A DNA stretch of 64,000 nt from Flavobacterium sp. (GCF_039595935.1 NZ_JBCNKR010000005.1:372001-436000); one strand, 5' to 3'. Positions 25,985 to 35,595 are shown, counted from the stretch's first letter. The notes: generated by a model from the letters alone, not told the origin. Numbers and translations are program-made.

Positions 25985-26074
25985 TTATTAATAGATTATA
26001 GATTTTTTTTCGAAATTATAAAAATATTTAATATTAAAAATGGTTTTTCTTTATTAAACACCTTTATTTATTAA

Positions 26075-27193
26075 CTACATCGTTTTAGACACAGCTAGTT
26101 TTATATTCTCAACAAATTGGTCGAATAAATAAGATGAATCGTGTGGTCCTGGACTTGCTTCAGGATGGTATTGTACTGAAAAACAATTTTTATTTTTCAT
26201 TCTCATTCCCGCAACTGTACCATCATTTAAATGAACGTGAGTGATCTCTAATTCCGGATGGTTTTCTAATTGTTCTTTTTTAACCGCAAAACCATGATTT
26301 TGAGAAGTTATCTCTCCTTTACCTGTAATCAAATTTTTTACAGGATGATTTATTCCACGATGTCCATTGAACATTTTATATGTTTGAACACCATTTGCTA
26401 AACCAATAACCTGATGTCCTAAACAAATTCCGAACAAAGGTCTGTCTTCAGCTAAAATCTTTTTAGCAACTTCAATAGCTCCAAATAATGGATCTGGATC
26501 TCCTGGCCCGTTTGACAAGAAAAACCCATCTGGGTTAAATGAATTCAAATCTTCATAAGTCGAGTTGTATGGAAACACCTTGATATAACAATCTCTCTTA
26601 GCAAGATTTCTTAAAATATTCTTTTTTATTCCCAAGTCAAGAGCTGAGATTTTATAAGTTGCATTTTCATCTCCAACAAAATATGGTTCAGTTGTAGATA
26701 CTTTTGAAGCTAATTCTAAACCTTCCATATTTGGAACATTTGCCAGTTCTTTTTTCAGCTCTTCAATTGAAGTTCCGTCTGTACAAATCACAGCATTCAT
26801 TGCTCCATTATCACGAATGTAACTTACAAGTGCTCTTGTATCAACATCAGAAATACAGATTAAGTTTTGTTTAGCAAAATAATCTTCTAAACTTCCAGAA
26901 GCACCTTCTCTTGAATAATTAAAGCTAAAGTTTTTACAAACCAAACCTGCAATTTTAACGCCGTCTGATTCAACTTCTAAATCATTAACACCATAATTAC
27001 CAATATGTGGGTTAGTAGCCACCATAATTTGACCAAAATAAGATGGATCTGTAAAAATCTCCTGATATCCTGTCATTCCAGTATTAAAACAAACTTCACC
27101 GAAAGTTTTACCGCTGATTCCGATAGATTTACCATGAAAAATAGTTCCATCGCTAAGTAATAAAATGGCGCTTTGTCGTGTTGTGTATTTCAT
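26075..27193 (-). CDS. carA: Carbamoyl-phosphate synthase small (glutaminase) subunit
   Basis: This protein of 372 residues has the CarA N-terminal domain (ILLLSDGTIFHGKSIG, GMTGYQEIFTDPSYFGQI) and a C-terminal class-I glutamine amidotransferase domain. The nucleophile Cys lies in FGICLGHQVIGLA and the catalytic His/Glu in VQYHPEASPGP. It supplies ammonia to CarB for carbamoyl phosphate in pyrimidine and arginine synthesis. carB is not adjacent. A well-spaced TTG/TAAATTTG promoter lies 67 bases upstream, after the rplQ terminator. A leader sequence with a small GAAAC/GTTTC hairpin precedes the start. Confidence 0.95.
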   Translation of the reverse strand: MKYTTRQSAILLLSDGTIFHGKSIGISGKTFGEVCFNTGMTGYQEIFTDPSYFGQIMVATNPHIGNYGVNDLEVESDGVKIAGLVCKNFSFNYSREGASGSLEDYFAKQNLICISDVDTRALVSYIRDNGAMNAVICTDGTSIEELKKELANVPNMEGLELASKVSTTEPYFVGDENATYKISALDLGIKKNILRNLAKRDCYIKVFPYNSTYEDLNSFNPDGFFLSNGPGDPDPLFGAIEVAKKILAEDRPLFGICLGHQVIGLANGVQTYKMFNGHRGINHPVKNLITGKGEITSQNHGFAVKKEQLENHPELEITHVHLNDGTVAGMRMKNKNCFSVQYHPEASPGPHDSSYLFDQFVENIKLAVSKTM

Positions 27194-27260
27194 TCTTTAA
27201 TTTGTATTGTTTTTAATCGTCTTATGAAACTTTAGGTTTCAATTGTAATTAGATATTTTG

Positions 27261-27291
27261 CAAATTTACTTCTTTAAAAGAGTGCTGCCAA
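27261..27291 (-). promoter_or_regulatory. carA promoter (TTG-N20-TAAATTTG)
   Basis: On the minus strand TTG (27291-27289) is followed after 20 bases by TAAATTTG (27268-27261). Both boxes and the spacing match the Bacteroidetes vegetative promoter. It sits between the rplQ terminator and carA, so carA has its own transcript. Confidence 0.65.
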
Positions 27292-27375
27292 GATTTTTTA
27301 AAAATTTCATTCATAAAAATAAAACCAAGGCATTGAAATAAGTTAAATTTTACTCTTTTAAAAAAATCAAAAAAA

Positions 27376-27404
27376 AAGGATAAACTAAAAATTAGTTTAT
27401 CCTT
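27376..27404 (-). terminator. Intrinsic terminator of the S10-spc-alpha ribosomal cluster (after rplQ)
   Basis: AAGGATAAACTAA and TTAGTTTATCCTT form a thirteen-base-pair perfect stem with a three-base loop. A T-run follows on the minus strand. It begins 29 bases after the rplQ stop and marks the end of the ribosomal protein cluster. Confidence 0.9.
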
Positions 27405-27432
27405 GATTTCTATAGAATCATTACTTTCATAA

Positions 27433-27924
27433 TTATTCAGAAGCTTCAGTAGTCGATTCTGATTCAGCTGCTGGAGCTTCAGGAGCAGTACCTTCAGCTT
27501 TTTTAGCTTTACCACCACGACGGCTTTTAGCTTTTTTAACTTCTTTTTTACCTCCGTTGTAAAGTTCATTGAAGTCAACAAGCTCGATCATCGCCATATC
27601 AGCGTTATCTCCCAAACGATTTCCAACTTTAATGATACGAGTGTATCCTCCTGGACGGTCTCCTACTTTAGCAGCTACATCTCTGAACAAATCAGTTACA
27701 GCATATTTGCTACGTAAGTATGCAAAAACAACACGACGGTTGTGAGTCGTATCTTCTTTTGATTTTGTGATTAAAGGCTCAACAAATTGTTTAAGCGCTT
27801 TAGCTTTAGCAACAGTAGTGTTAATACGTTTGTGCTCGATAAGAGAACAAGCCATATTAGCTAACATAGCTTTTCTATGTCCAGTCTGTCTGCTTAAGTG
27901 ATTGATTTTTTTTCCGTGTCTCAT
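27433..27924 (-). CDS. rplQ: 50S ribosomal protein L17
   Basis: The 163-residue protein starts with the conserved L17 N-terminus ([20 protein letters not shown]) and has the [13 protein letters not shown] and [19 protein letters not shown] segments. It lines the polypeptide exit tunnel area of the 50S subunit. The core ends near residue 127 and is followed by about 36 residues rich in Lys, Ala and Glu, an extension not found in E. coli L17 but common in Bacteroidetes. It is the last gene of the cluster. A perfect eight-base-pair hairpin separates it from rpoA. Confidence 0.97.
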   Translation of the reverse strand: MRHGKKINHLSRQTGHRKAMLANMACSLIEHKRINTTVAKAKALKQFVEPLITKSKEDTTHNRRVVFAYLRSKYAVTDLFRDVAAKVGDRPGGYTRIIKVGNRLGDNADMAMIELVDFNELYNGGKKEVKKAKSRRGGKAKKAEGTAPEAPAAESESTTEASE

Positions 27925-27939
27925 TGCTATTTTAAATTT

Positions 27940-27959
27940 AATCCCGAATAATCGGGATT
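27940..27959 (-). other. Perfect hairpin between rpoA and rplQ
   Basis: AATCCCGA and TCGGGATT pair over eight bases with a four-base loop, occupying most of the 38-base gap. No T-run follows on the minus strand, so it is more likely an mRNA processing, stability or translation-control hairpin than a terminator. Confidence 0.5.
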
Positions 27960-27962
27960 GAA

Positions 27963-28955
27963 TTATTCTTTATCTAGTTTGTATTTAGCTAAATCCATTC
28001 CGAAAGTTAAATTTTTAACTGCAACAAGTTCATCAAGTTCAGTTAAAGATTTTTTACCGAAATTACGGAATTTCATTAGGTCATTTTTATTGAACGATAC
28101 TAAATCACCAAGTGTATCAACTTCAGCCGCTTTCAAGCAATTTAATGCTCTTACAGATAAATCCATATCAACAAGCTTAGTTTTAAGCAATTGTCTCATA
28201 TGCAATGACTCTTCATCATACGATTCTGTTTGTGCAATTTCGTCAGCCTCAAGTGTAATTCTTTCGTCAGAAAACAACATGAAATGGTGAATTAAAACTT
28301 TAGCAGCTTCAGTAAGAGCATCTTTTGGATTGATAGATCCATCAGTTTTAATTTCAAAAACTAATTTTTCGTAATCCGTTTTTTGCTCAACACGGAAATT
28401 TTCGATTGCATATTTTACATTTTTTACCGGAGTAAAAATAGAATCTGTAAAAATCGTTCCAATTGCAGCATTCTGTTTTTTGTTCTCTTCAGCAGGCACG
28501 TATCCTCTACCTTTTTCGATAGTTAAATCGAAATTCAATTTGATTTTAGAATCTAAATTACAGATAACAAGGTCTGGATTTAGAACTTGAAAACCTGAAA
28601 TAAATTTTTGAAAATCACCTGCTGTTAATTGATCTTTACCTGAAACAGAAATAGTAACTGATTCATTATCGATATCTTCGATTTGACGTTTGAAACGTAC
28701 TTGTTTTAGATTAAGGATAATTTCGGTAACATCTTCAACAACACCTGAAATAGTAGAAAACTCATGATCTACACCTTCGATACGAACAGATGTAATTGCA
28801 TAACCTTCTAACGCTGAAAGCAAAACTCTTCTAAGTGCATTACCAACTGTCAATCCGTAACCAGGTTCTAAAGGTCTGAATTCAAATTTACCTTCAAAAT
28901 CGGTTGAATCGATCATGATAACTTTATCGGGCTTTTGAAAATTAAATATTGCCAT
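27963..28955 (-). CDS. rpoA: DNA-directed RNA polymerase subunit alpha
   Basis: This 330-residue protein matches RpoA. The N-terminal dimerisation domain has [29 protein letters not shown] and the [12 protein letters not shown] loop, and the C-terminal domain has [21 protein letters not shown] and [12 protein letters not shown], the helix-hairpin-helix part that contacts UP elements and activators. It follows rpsD and precedes rplQ in the usual alpha-operon order. Confidence 0.98.
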   Translation of the reverse strand: MAIFNFQKPDKVIMIDSTDFEGKFEFRPLEPGYGLTVGNALRRVLLSALEGYAITSVRIEGVDHEFSTISGVVEDVTEIILNLKQVRFKRQIEDIDNESVTISVSGKDQLTAGDFQKFISGFQVLNPDLVICNLDSKIKLNFDLTIEKGRGYVPAEENKKQNAAIGTIFTDSIFTPVKNVKYAIENFRVEQKTDYEKLVFEIKTDGSINPKDALTEAAKVLIHHFMLFSDERITLEADEIAQTESYDEESLHMRQLLKTKLVDMDLSVRALNCLKAAEVDTLGDLVSFNKNDLMKFRNFGKKSLTELDELVAVKNLTFGMDLAKYKLDKE

Positions 28956-28976
28956 AAATTTCGACTAAGTCAATTA

Positions 28977-29582
28977 TTATTTGTTGTACAACTCTACGAT
29001 TAATTGTTCTTTAATGTTTTCTGGAATTTGAAGTCTCGCAGGTACAGAAACAAAAGTTCCTTCTTTAAGATCATTGTTCCAAGTAATCCATTCATAAACA
29101 TGACTTGAATTTGATAAAGAACGTTCGATAGCTTCTAAAGATTTAGATTTTTCACGAACTGCAACTTTATCACCAGGCTTAAGGTGGTAAGAAGGAATAT
29201 TAACAACCTCTCCATTTACAGTAATGTGTCTGTGAGAAACGATTTGACGCGCACCTCTTCTAGATGGAGCAATCCCCATTCTAAAAACAACATTATCTAA
29301 TCTTGCTTCGCATAATTGTAATAGAACTTCACCAGTTACTCCTTTAGTTGCTGATGCTTTTTCGAATAAATTTCTGAATTGTTTTTCTAAAATTCCATAA
29401 GAATATTTAGCTTTTTGCTTTTCCATTAACTGAACAGCGTACTCAGATTTTTTTCCTCTTTTTTTAGCCATCCCGTGTTGTCCAGGTGGGTAATTTCTTT
29501 TTTCGAAAGACTTATCATCTCCGAAGATTGCTTCGCCAAATTTACGAGCGATTTTGGTTTTTGGACCAGTATATCTTGCCAT
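28977..29582 (-). CDS. rpsD: 30S ribosomal protein S4
   Basis: The protein of 201 residues has the S4 N-terminal region ([20 protein letters not shown]) without the zinc cysteines seen in some species. The S4 RNA-binding domain follows ([30 protein letters not shown]). S4 nucleates 30S assembly and, in E. coli, represses its own operon. Here a structured 54-base segment lies directly upstream in the gap after rpsK. Confidence 0.97.
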
Positions 29583-29596
29583 TTTAAAAAAATTTT

Positions 29597-29650
29597 AAGG
29601 TAGAGATTATGAATTCAGGTCTAATCCTCCGATAATCTATATTCTACCTT
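29597..29650 (-). other. Structured intergenic RNA candidate upstream of rpsD
   Basis: On the minus strand AAGGTAGA, a five-base bulge and GATTA pair with the uninterrupted TAATCTCTACCTT, giving thirteen base pairs closing a loop of about 23 bases. It fills most of the 92-base rpsK-rpsD gap, far longer than its neighbours' gaps, and ends 15 bases before the rpsD start. No T-run follows. S4 autoregulation is a plausible but unproved role. Confidence 0.5.
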
Positions 29651-29674
29651 GATTATACTATAAAAATAAAAAAA

Positions 29675-30058
29675 TTAAACTCTACGTCTTTTTGGAGGAC
29701 GACATCCGTTGTGAGGCATTGGAGTAACATCGATAATCTCAGTAACTTCAATTCCACCGTTATGAATAGAACGGATTGCAGACTCACGTCCGTTTCCTGG
29801 TCCTTTTACATAAACTTTTACTTTTTTAAGTCCTGCCTCAAGAGCTACTTTGGTGCAATCTTCTGCTGCCATTTGAGCTGCATACGGAGTGTTCTTTTTA
29901 GAACCTCTGAAACCCATTTTACCAGCTGAAGACCAAGCAATAACTTCACCTTTCTTATTTGTCAAAGAAATGATAATATTGTTGAAAGTCGAAGAAATAT
30001 GAGCTTCACCCGTTGATTCAACGATAACTTTACGTTTTTTTGCAGTTGCTTTAGCCAT
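29675..30058 (-). CDS. rpsK: 30S ribosomal protein S11
   Basis: The 127-residue protein has the S11 signatures [41 protein letters not shown], and the C-terminal [24 protein letters not shown] end. It binds 16S rRNA in the platform near the E site. It lies eight bases after rpsM, as in most bacteria, and is followed by a 92-base structured gap before rpsD. Confidence 0.97.
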   Translation of the reverse strand: MAKATAKKRKVIVESTGEAHISSTFNNIIISLTNKKGEVIAWSSAGKMGFRGSKKNTPYAAQMAAEDCTKVALEAGLKKVKVYVKGPGNGRESAIRSIHNGGIEVTEIIDVTPMPHNGCRPPKRRRV

Positions 30059-30066
30059 ATTACTTA

Positions 30067-30441
30067 TTATTTAGTTGCTTTTTTCTTGTTAGCAACAGTT
30101 TTTCTTTTTCCTTTTCTTGTTCTAGAGTTGTTTTTAGTTCTTTGACCTCTTAATGGAAGACCAGATCTATGACGAATACCTCTATAACAACCAATATCCA
30201 TTAAACGTTTGATGTTCAAAGAAACTTCAGAACGTAATTCTCCTTCAATTTTGTAAGATGAAACAGCTTCACGAATTGCTCCGATCTCGTCATCATTCCA
30301 ATCTTGAACTTTTTTATCCTGGCTAACTTGAGCTTTTTCTAAAATCTCAATAGCTCTACTTTTTCCTAATCCGAAGATGTAGGTAAGTGCAATAACACCT
30401 CTTTTGTTTTTTGGGATATCTACCCCTGCTATTCTTGCCAT
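30067..30441 (-). CDS. rpsM: 30S ribosomal protein S13
   Basis: This protein of 124 residues has the S13 N-terminus ([15 protein letters not shown]), the [13 protein letters not shown] helix-turn and the [21 protein letters not shown] motif, with a basic C-terminal tail that reaches tRNA in the P site. It sits in the 30S head and contacts the 50S subunit. The gene is two bases past the rpmJ stop. Confidence 0.97.
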   Translation of the reverse strand: MARIAGVDIPKNKRGVIALTYIFGLGKSRAIEILEKAQVSQDKKVQDWNDDEIGAIREAVSSYKIEGELRSEVSLNIKRLMDIGCYRGIRHRSGLPLRGQRTKNNSRTRKGKRKTVANKKKATK

Positions 30442-30443
30442 AA

Positions 30444-30560
30444 TTATCCTTGTCTTTGTTTAAATCTAGGATTCTTTTTGTTTATCACGTACAATCTTCC
30501 TTTTCTACGCACGATAATGCACTCGGCACTTCTCTTTTTTACTGATGCTCTAACTTTCAT
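30444..30560 (-). CDS. rpmJ: 50S ribosomal protein L36 (zinc-less form)
   Basis: This 38-codon gene starts [14 protein letters not shown] and ends NPRFKQRQG. Length, start and end match L36. Compared with the zinc-binding form (C-x2-C...C...H), only the Cys at position 14 remains. The other ligand positions hold Ser11, Asn27 and Phe33, so this is a C-minus type that should not bind zinc. It lies 12 bases after infA and two bases before rpsM, the usual infA-rpmJ-rpsM order. Confidence 0.95.
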
Positions 30561-30572
30561 ACTGAATATCTT

Positions 30573-30788
30573 TTAATATCGATAAGTAATTCTTGCTTTT
30601 GACAAATCGTAAGGGCTCATTTCTAACTTCACTTTATCACCAGGTAATAATTTGATATAATGCATTCGCATCTTTCCAGAAATATGAGCAATTACAATAT
30701 GTCCATTTTCTAACTCCACACGGAACATAGCATTTGATAATGCCTCAATGATTGATCCGTCTTGTTCTATTGCTGATTGTTTTGCCAT
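30573..30788 (-). CDS. infA: Translation initiation factor IF-1
   Basis: The 71-residue protein is a single S1/OB-fold domain with the IF-1 signatures [48 protein letters not shown] and a C-terminal RITYRY. It binds the A site of the 30S subunit during initiation. It lies between secY and rpmJ, seven bases past the secY stop. No methionine aminopeptidase gene (map) intervenes, unlike in many other bacteria. Confidence 0.97.
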   Translation of the reverse strand: MAKQSAIEQDGSIIEALSNAMFRVELENGHIVIAHISGKMRMHYIKLLPGDKVKLEMSPYDLSKARITYRY

Positions 30789-30795
30789 AAATATA

Positions 30796-32142
30796 TTAAG
30801 CTACTGCTTTTCTATTTTTACCAGTCTTCATTAAACCATCATAATGTTTGTTTAACAAGTATGAATTGATTTGTTGAATAGTGTCTATTGCAACTCCAAC
30901 CATAATTATTAATGAGGTACCTCCAAAAAACATTGCCCAAGATTGTTGTACATCCATAATACTTACAACAATAGCTGGGAACACAGCAATCAAAGCAAGG
31001 AATAAAGATCCTGGGAAAGTTATTAAAGACATCACTTTATCTAAGAAATCAGAAGTTTCTGCTCCTGGACGAACTCCCGGAATAAAACCACCACTTCTTT
31101 TTAAATCATCAGCCATTTTGTTAGTAGGTACAGTGATTGCAGTATAAAAGAATGTAAATACAATAATTAAAGTTGCAAAAACAAAATTATACCAGAAACC
31201 AAACATATTACTAAATGCTCCAACAATAGATTGTGATGTATCTGACTTAGACAATCCAGCTACTGCTGCAGGGATAAACATAATTGCCTGAGCAAAAATG
31301 ATTGGCATAACTCCAGAAGCATTAAGCTTAAGAGGAATCCATTGTCTATTACCACCTGCTAAATCTTGCTCATAATCACCAGTTGTAGTACGACGAGCGT
31401 ATTGAACCGGGATTTTACGTACTGCCATAGTAAGCAATACACAAGAAATGATTACTAATAACCACACAATAATTTCAATAACTAACAACATTGGACCTCC
31501 ATTGTTGTTGGTAACTCTCGTTGTAAACTCTTGAATAAAAGCTTGCGGTAAACGAGCTAGGATACCAACCATAATTAATAATGAAATTCCGTTTCCAATA
31601 CCTTTATCTGTAATTTTTTCACCAAGCCACATAGCAAAAATTGTACCTGTAACTAAGATGATAACAGACGAGAACAAAAATTCAGGTGAATTAAAGCCTA
31701 GTAGAAAAGCACTACCAGGCAATGTTCTGTATAAATTATAGATATAAGTTGGACCTTGAACCAGTGTAATAGCTATAGTCAACCAACGAGTGATTTGATT
31801 AATCTTTTTTCTACCACTTTCTCCATCATTTTGAAGTTTTTGTAAGTAAGGGATAGCAATTCCCATTAACTGAACAACAATAGACGCAGAAATATAAGGC
31901 ATGATACCTAAAGCAAAAACTGAAGCTTTAGAGAAAGCACCCCCAGTAAACATGTCTAGGATAGATCCTAAACCATTTTTAGTTTGTCCCGCTAAACCTG
32001 TTAATTGAGTTGCATCAATTCCAGGAAGCGTAACATGTGCACCAAAACGATATACTAAAAGCAATCCTAATGTAATTAAGATTCTGTTTTTCAGTTCTTC
32101 GATTTTCCAAACATTACTTAGTGATTCAATAAATTTCTTCAT
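30796..32142 (-). CDS. secY: Protein translocase subunit SecY
   Basis: This 448-residue integral membrane protein has about ten membrane segments. SecY signatures include the plug region after [31 protein letters not shown], the QYARR loop ([11 protein letters not shown]) and [17 protein letters not shown] cytosolic loop (here [14 protein letters not shown]). It forms the Sec channel with SecE and SecG. It follows rplO by 13 bases, the standard spc-operon position. Confidence 0.97.
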   Translation of the reverse strand: MKKFIESLSNVWKIEELKNRILITLGLLLVYRFGAHVTLPGIDATQLTGLAGQTKNGLGSILDMFTGGAFSKASVFALGIMPYISASIVVQLMGIAIPYLQKLQNDGESGRKKINQITRWLTIAITLVQGPTYIYNLYRTLPGSAFLLGFNSPEFLFSSVIILVTGTIFAMWLGEKITDKGIGNGISLLIMVGILARLPQAFIQEFTTRVTNNNGGPMLLVIEIIVWLLVIISCVLLTMAVRKIPVQYARRTTTGDYEQDLAGGNRQWIPLKLNASGVMPIIFAQAIMFIPAAVAGLSKSDTSQSIVGAFSNMFGFWYNFVFATLIIVFTFFYTAITVPTNKMADDLKRSGGFIPGVRPGAETSDFLDKVMSLITFPGSLFLALIAVFPAIVVSIMDVQQSWAMFFGGTSLIIMVGVAIDTIQQINSYLLNKHYDGLMKTGKNRKAVA

Positions 32143-32155
32143 CTTAGTAGATAAG

Positions 32156-32608
32156 TTATATAGTTACAGCTTCACCACCAGCAGCTTCAATAGCAGCTTT
32201 TGCAGTAGCAGTAAATTTGTGGGCAGTTACTTTTAATTTTGCTTTCAATTCACCTCTACCTAAAATCTTAACGATTTCATTTTTTGAAGCTAGACGATTT
32301 GCTACGAAATCTGTCATAGAAACAGAATCAGTAATCACACCATTGTCTACTAATAATTGAAGCGTATCTAAATTAACACCTTCGTATTCTTTACGATTGA
32401 TGTTTTTGAAACCAAACTTAGGAACACGTCTTTGAAGTGGCATTTGTCCACCCTCAAAACCAATCTTTTTAGAATAACCAGAACGAGATTTAGCTCCTTT
32501 GTGACCTCTTGCAGCGGTACCACCTTTTCCAGAACCTTCTCCTCTACCTACTCTTTTATTTTGATTATGTGTTGATCCCTCAGCAGGTTGTAAGTTACTT
32601 AAATTCAT
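32156..32608 (-). CDS. rplO: 50S ribosomal protein L15
   Basis: The 150-residue protein has the L15 N-terminus (MNLSNLQPAEGS, then KRVGRGEGSGKGGTAARGHKG) and GFEGGQMPLQRRVPKFGF, with C-terminal VTAHKFTATAKAAIEAAGG. It is a late-assembly 50S protein. It lies 11 bases after rpmD and precedes secY. Confidence 0.97.
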   Translation of the reverse strand: MNLSNLQPAEGSTHNQNKRVGRGEGSGKGGTAARGHKGAKSRSGYSKKIGFEGGQMPLQRRVPKFGFKNINRKEYEGVNLDTLQLLVDNGVITDSVSMTDFVANRLASKNEIVKILGRGELKAKLKVTAHKFTATAKAAIEAAGGEAVTI

Positions 32609-32619
32609 AACAGTATTTG

Positions 32620-32802
32620 TTATTTAGCTTCTTCTACAGAAACTAAGTGTTTAACTTTGTTTATCATACCAAGGATAGCAGGATTTGATTCATGCTCTAC
32701 AACTTGTCCTAATTTACGTAGACCTAAAGCTTCTAAACCTCTCTTTTGAGAAAGAGGACAGTTGATCTTGCTTCTTACTTGTTTTACTAATAATTTAGCC
32801 AT
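32620..32802 (-). CDS. rpmD: 50S ribosomal protein L30
   Basis: This protein of 60 residues matches short bacterial L30: [18 protein letters not shown] at the N-terminus, [11 protein letters not shown] in the middle and [12 protein letters not shown] at the C-terminus. It lies between rpsE and rplO with gaps of about eleven bases. Confidence 0.96.
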
Positions 32803-32813
32803 AATTTCCTTGA

Positions 32814-33335
32814 TTAACCTTTAAAAACTTTTTCTAAAGAAACTCCTCTCTGTTTTGCAACAGTATGAGCACTTCTCATTTGCAATAAAGCATCAAAAGT
32901 TGCTTTAACTACGTTATGAGGATTTGATGATCCTTGAGATTTTGATAATACATCGTGAATACCTACTGACTCAAGAACTGAACGAACAGCTCCACCAGCA
33001 ATAACTCCTGTACCATGAGAAGCAGGAATTAAGAATACACGAGCACCACCAAATTTACCTTTTTGTTCGTGAGGAACTGATTGTCCATTCAGAGGAATTC
33101 TAACTAAATTTTTCTTAGCATCTTCTACTGCTTTCGCAATTGCTTCAGAAACATCTTTAGATTTTCCTAATCCGTGACCAACTACTCCATTTTCATCACC
33201 TACAACTACAATAGCAGAAAAACCGAAAGCTCTACCTCCTTTTGTAACTTTAGTAACACGATTTACACTAACTAGACGATCTTTAAGTTCAAGACCACTA
33301 GGTTTTACCAATTCTACATTTTTGTATTTAGACAT
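32814..33335 (-). CDS. rpsE: 30S ribosomal protein S5
   Basis: The 173-residue protein has the S5 double-stranded RNA-binding signature [24 protein letters not shown], the [14 protein letters not shown] motif and [20 protein letters not shown] in the C-terminal domain. It takes part in decoding accuracy and in mRNA entry. Six bases separate it from rplR. Confidence 0.97.
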
Positions 33336-33341
33336 AATATA

Positions 33342-33692
33342 TTAGAATTTAAGTCCAGCGGCTCTTGCGCCTTCTGCTAATGATTTAATACGACCGTGAT
33401 ATAAATAACCACCTCTATCAAAAGTAATGGTATCAATCCCAGCTTTTAACGCTTTCTCTGCAACTAATTTTCCAACAGCAGCAGCTACTTCAACGTTAGT
33501 ACCTTTTCCTATTTCTTTTTCTCTTGAAGATGCAGCTAATATAGTAACTCCATTTACATCATCAATAATTTGAGCGTAAATTTCTTTATTACTTCTAAAA
33601 ACAGAAAGTCTAGGTCTTGCAGCAGTACCACTAACCGATTTTCTAATTCTGAATTTAATTCTCTGTCTTCTTTCAGATTTTGTTAATGACAT
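33342..33692 (-). CDS. rplR: 50S ribosomal protein L18
   Basis: This protein of 116 residues has the L18 features: a basic N-terminus ([28 protein letters not shown]), [16 protein letters not shown] and a C-terminal [27 protein letters not shown] end. It binds 5S rRNA together with L5. It follows rplF by 11 bases. Confidence 0.97.
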   Translation of the reverse strand: MSLTKSERRQRIKFRIRKSVSGTAARPRLSVFRSNKEIYAQIIDDVNGVTILAASSREKEIGKGTNVEVAAAVGKLVAEKALKAGIDTITFDRGGYLYHGRIKSLAEGARAAGLKF

Positions 33693-33703
33693 AATCTTAT
33701 ATT

Positions 33704-34246
33704 TTAAGCTGATTTACCTGCTTTTCTTCTTAATACTTCACCCACAAATTTAACACCTTTTCCTTTGTATGGCTCTGGCTTACGGAAACCTCTGATTTTC
33801 GCAGCAACTTGTCCTAAAAGTTGTTTATCAAATGATGTTAATTTTACGATTGGGTTCTTACCTTTTTCAGATATTGTTTCTAAAGATACTTCTGGAGCAA
33901 TTTCTAAAACAATATTGTGAGAATATCCAAGAGCTAAATCTAACTTTTGACCTTGGTTTGAAGCTCTATAACCAACTCCAACTAATTCTAGTTCTTTTGT
34001 GAAACCTTCAGAAACACCCACAACCATATTACTGATCAAAGATCTGAATAAACCGTGTTTCGCTCTGTGGTCTTTATGATCAGACGATCTTTCTACTAAA
34101 ACTTGATCGCCTTCAACTGTTACATTTACGTCCGAAAACTCCTGAACTAGTTGACCTTTTTTTCCTTTTACTGTAATAATACCGTCTTTAACTTCTACAG
34201 TTACACCAGCAGGGATTACAATTGGGCTTTTACCTATTCTTGACAT
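33704..34246 (-). CDS. rplF: 50S ribosomal protein L6
   Basis: The 180-residue protein starts [19 protein letters not shown] and contains [23 protein letters not shown] and the C-terminal [20 protein letters not shown] motif, the standard L6 signatures. It lies near the sarcin-ricin loop and factor-binding site. It follows rpsH by 18 bases. Confidence 0.97.
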   Translation of the reverse strand: MSRIGKSPIVIPAGVTVEVKDGIITVKGKKGQLVQEFSDVNVTVEGDQVLVERSSDHKDHRAKHGLFRSLISNMVVGVSEGFTKELELVGVGYRASNQGQKLDLALGYSHNIVLEIAPEVSLETISEKGKNPIVKLTSFDKQLLGQVAAKIRGFRKPEPYKGKGVKFVGEVLRRKAGKSA

Positions 34247-34264
34247 CTTATCTAGTGTTTAAAA

Positions 34265-34663
34265 TTAGTATACGTAACAAATTACTTCACCACCTACATT
34301 TAACTGCTTAGCTTGTTTTCCTGTCATCAAACCTTTTGATGTAGAAACAATAGCAATTCCTAATCCATTAAGGATTCTTGGTAATTTGGCAGCACCTGCG
34401 TACTTACGTAAACCAGGTTTACTAATTCTTTGGATATCTTTGATTACAGGCTCTTTAGTATCTTTATCATACTTTAAAGCAATTTTGATAGAACCTTGTA
34501 CAGTATTCTGCTCAAATTTGTAACTTAAGATATAACCTTGATCAAATAAGATCTTAGTTATCTCTTTTTTAAGATTAGATGCTGGAATTTCAACAACTTT
34601 GTGGTTTGCAGCCACAGCGTTACGAACTCTAGTCAAATAATCTGCAATAGGATCTGTATACAT
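34265..34663 (-). CDS. rpsH: 30S ribosomal protein S8
   Basis: The 132-residue protein begins MYTDPIADYLTRVRNA and carries the C-terminal signature GLGIAIVSTSKGLMTGKQAKQ, followed by GGEVICYVY. S8 binds the central domain of 16S rRNA and in E. coli represses the spc operon. Here the gene is preceded by a 105-base gap with a strong internal promoter and a ten-base-pair hairpin, so it can start a transcript of its own. Confidence 0.97.
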   Translation of the reverse strand: MYTDPIADYLTRVRNAVAANHKVVEIPASNLKKEITKILFDQGYILSYKFEQNTVQGSIKIALKYDKDTKEPVIKDIQRISKPGLRKYAGAAKLPRILNGLGIAIVSTSKGLMTGKQAKQLNVGGEVICYVY

Positions 34664-34687
34664 ATGTATTTGATTGCGATTATGGTT

Positions 34688-34711
34688 TTCGGGAGATACT
34701 CATCTCCCGAA
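34688..34711 (-). other. Ten-base-pair leader hairpin ahead of rpsH
   Basis: TTCGGGAGAT and ATCTCCCGAA pair perfectly around an ACTC loop. On the minus strand no T-run follows, so an intrinsic terminator is unlikely. It lies 24 bases before the rpsH start and about 25 bases after the predicted transcription start, so it belongs to the 5' leader. Function is unknown. Confidence 0.6.
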
Positions 34712-34744
34712 CCTTTAATCAATTAAAAATTATTTTTTGGTTTG

Positions 34745-34775
34745 CAAAAATAACAACTTATTGCCAGATTACCAA
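34745..34775 (-). promoter_or_regulatory. Internal promoter of the spc cluster (TTG-N20-TATTTTTG)
   Basis: On the minus strand TTG (34775-34773) lies inside the last codons of rpsN, and TATTTTTG (34752-34745) follows after 20 bases. Both boxes and the spacing match the Bacteroidetes promoter. It would start transcription about 70 bases before rpsH. Confidence 0.65.
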
Positions 34776-35038
34776 GATGCTTTTTTTACACCTGGAATCA
34801 ATCCATTGTTAGCCATTTCACGGAAAGTTACACGTGAAATACCGAATTGACGGATATAACCTCTAGGTCTTCCAGTCAATTTACAACGGTTATGCAAACG
34901 AACAGGTGAAGCATTTTTTGGCAGTCTTTGTAATCCTTCGTAGTCTCCAGCTTCTAATAAAGCTTTTCTCTTCTCAGCATACTTAGCTACTGTTTTCTCT
35001 CTTTTCACCTCGCGGGCTTTCATTGATTCTTTAGCCAT
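34769..35038 (-). CDS. rpsN: 30S ribosomal protein S14 (long, zinc-less form)
   Basis: The 89-residue protein is the long S14 type: [27 protein letters not shown] N-terminal helix, then [19 protein letters not shown] and [12 protein letters not shown]. It lacks the paired CxxC zinc motifs of the short S14 and keeps only one Cys. It sits in the 30S head. Four bases separate it from rplE, and the downstream internal promoter overlaps its end. Confidence 0.97.
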
Positions 35039-35041
35039 GTC

Positions 35042-35593
35042 TTAATTCTTTTTAAAAGGTAATCCTAATTCAGCCAATAATGACTTTGCTTCCTTGTCTG
35101 TTTTTGCAGTAGTAACAAAAGTAATATCCATTCCTGAAATTTTGTTTACTTTGTCAATATCAATTTCTGGGAAAATGATTTGCTCTAAAACTCCAAGATT
35201 GTAGTTACCTCTTCCGTCGAAACCTGTAGCTTTAATACCACCGAAATCTCTAACACGTGGTAAAGCAGAAGTAATAAGTCTATCTAAAAACTCATACATT
35301 CTTTCTCCACGTAAAGTAACTTTTGCTCCAATAGGCATCCCTTTTCTTAATTTGAAAGACGCAACGTCTTTCTTAGAAATTGTAGATACTGCTTTTTGTC
35401 CAGTGATCTTTGTTAACTCATCAACAGCATAGTCAATAAGTTTTTTATCAGATACAGCTGCACCAACTCCACGGCTCAAAACGATTTTTTCAAGTTTAGG
35501 AACTTGCATTACGTTTGTATATCCGAACTCTTCTTTAAGAGCAGCGATTACTCTACTCTTATATTCTTCTTTTAGTCTAGGTATATATGCCAT
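35042..35593 (-). CDS. rplE: 50S ribosomal protein L5
   Basis: This protein of 183 residues has L5 signatures: [28 protein letters not shown] at the N-terminus, [25 protein letters not shown], and [21 protein letters not shown]. It binds 5S rRNA and contacts the P-site tRNA. It lies two bases after rplX. Confidence 0.97.
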   Translation of the reverse strand: MAYIPRLKEEYKSRVIAALKEEFGYTNVMQVPKLEKIVLSRGVGAAVSDKKLIDYAVDELTKITGQKAVSTISKKDVASFKLRKGMPIGAKVTLRGERMYEFLDRLITSALPRVRDFGGIKATGFDGRGNYNLGVLEQIIFPEIDIDKVNKISGMDITFVTTAKTDKEAKSLLAELGLPFKKN

Positions 35594-35595
35594 TA

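Noticed and set aside
27249..27581. A 110-codon minus-strand frame across the rplQ end and the gap
   Set aside because: It overlaps rplQ out of frame, crosses the strong terminator, and its sequence is low-complexity Lys/Leu, typical of a shadow frame.
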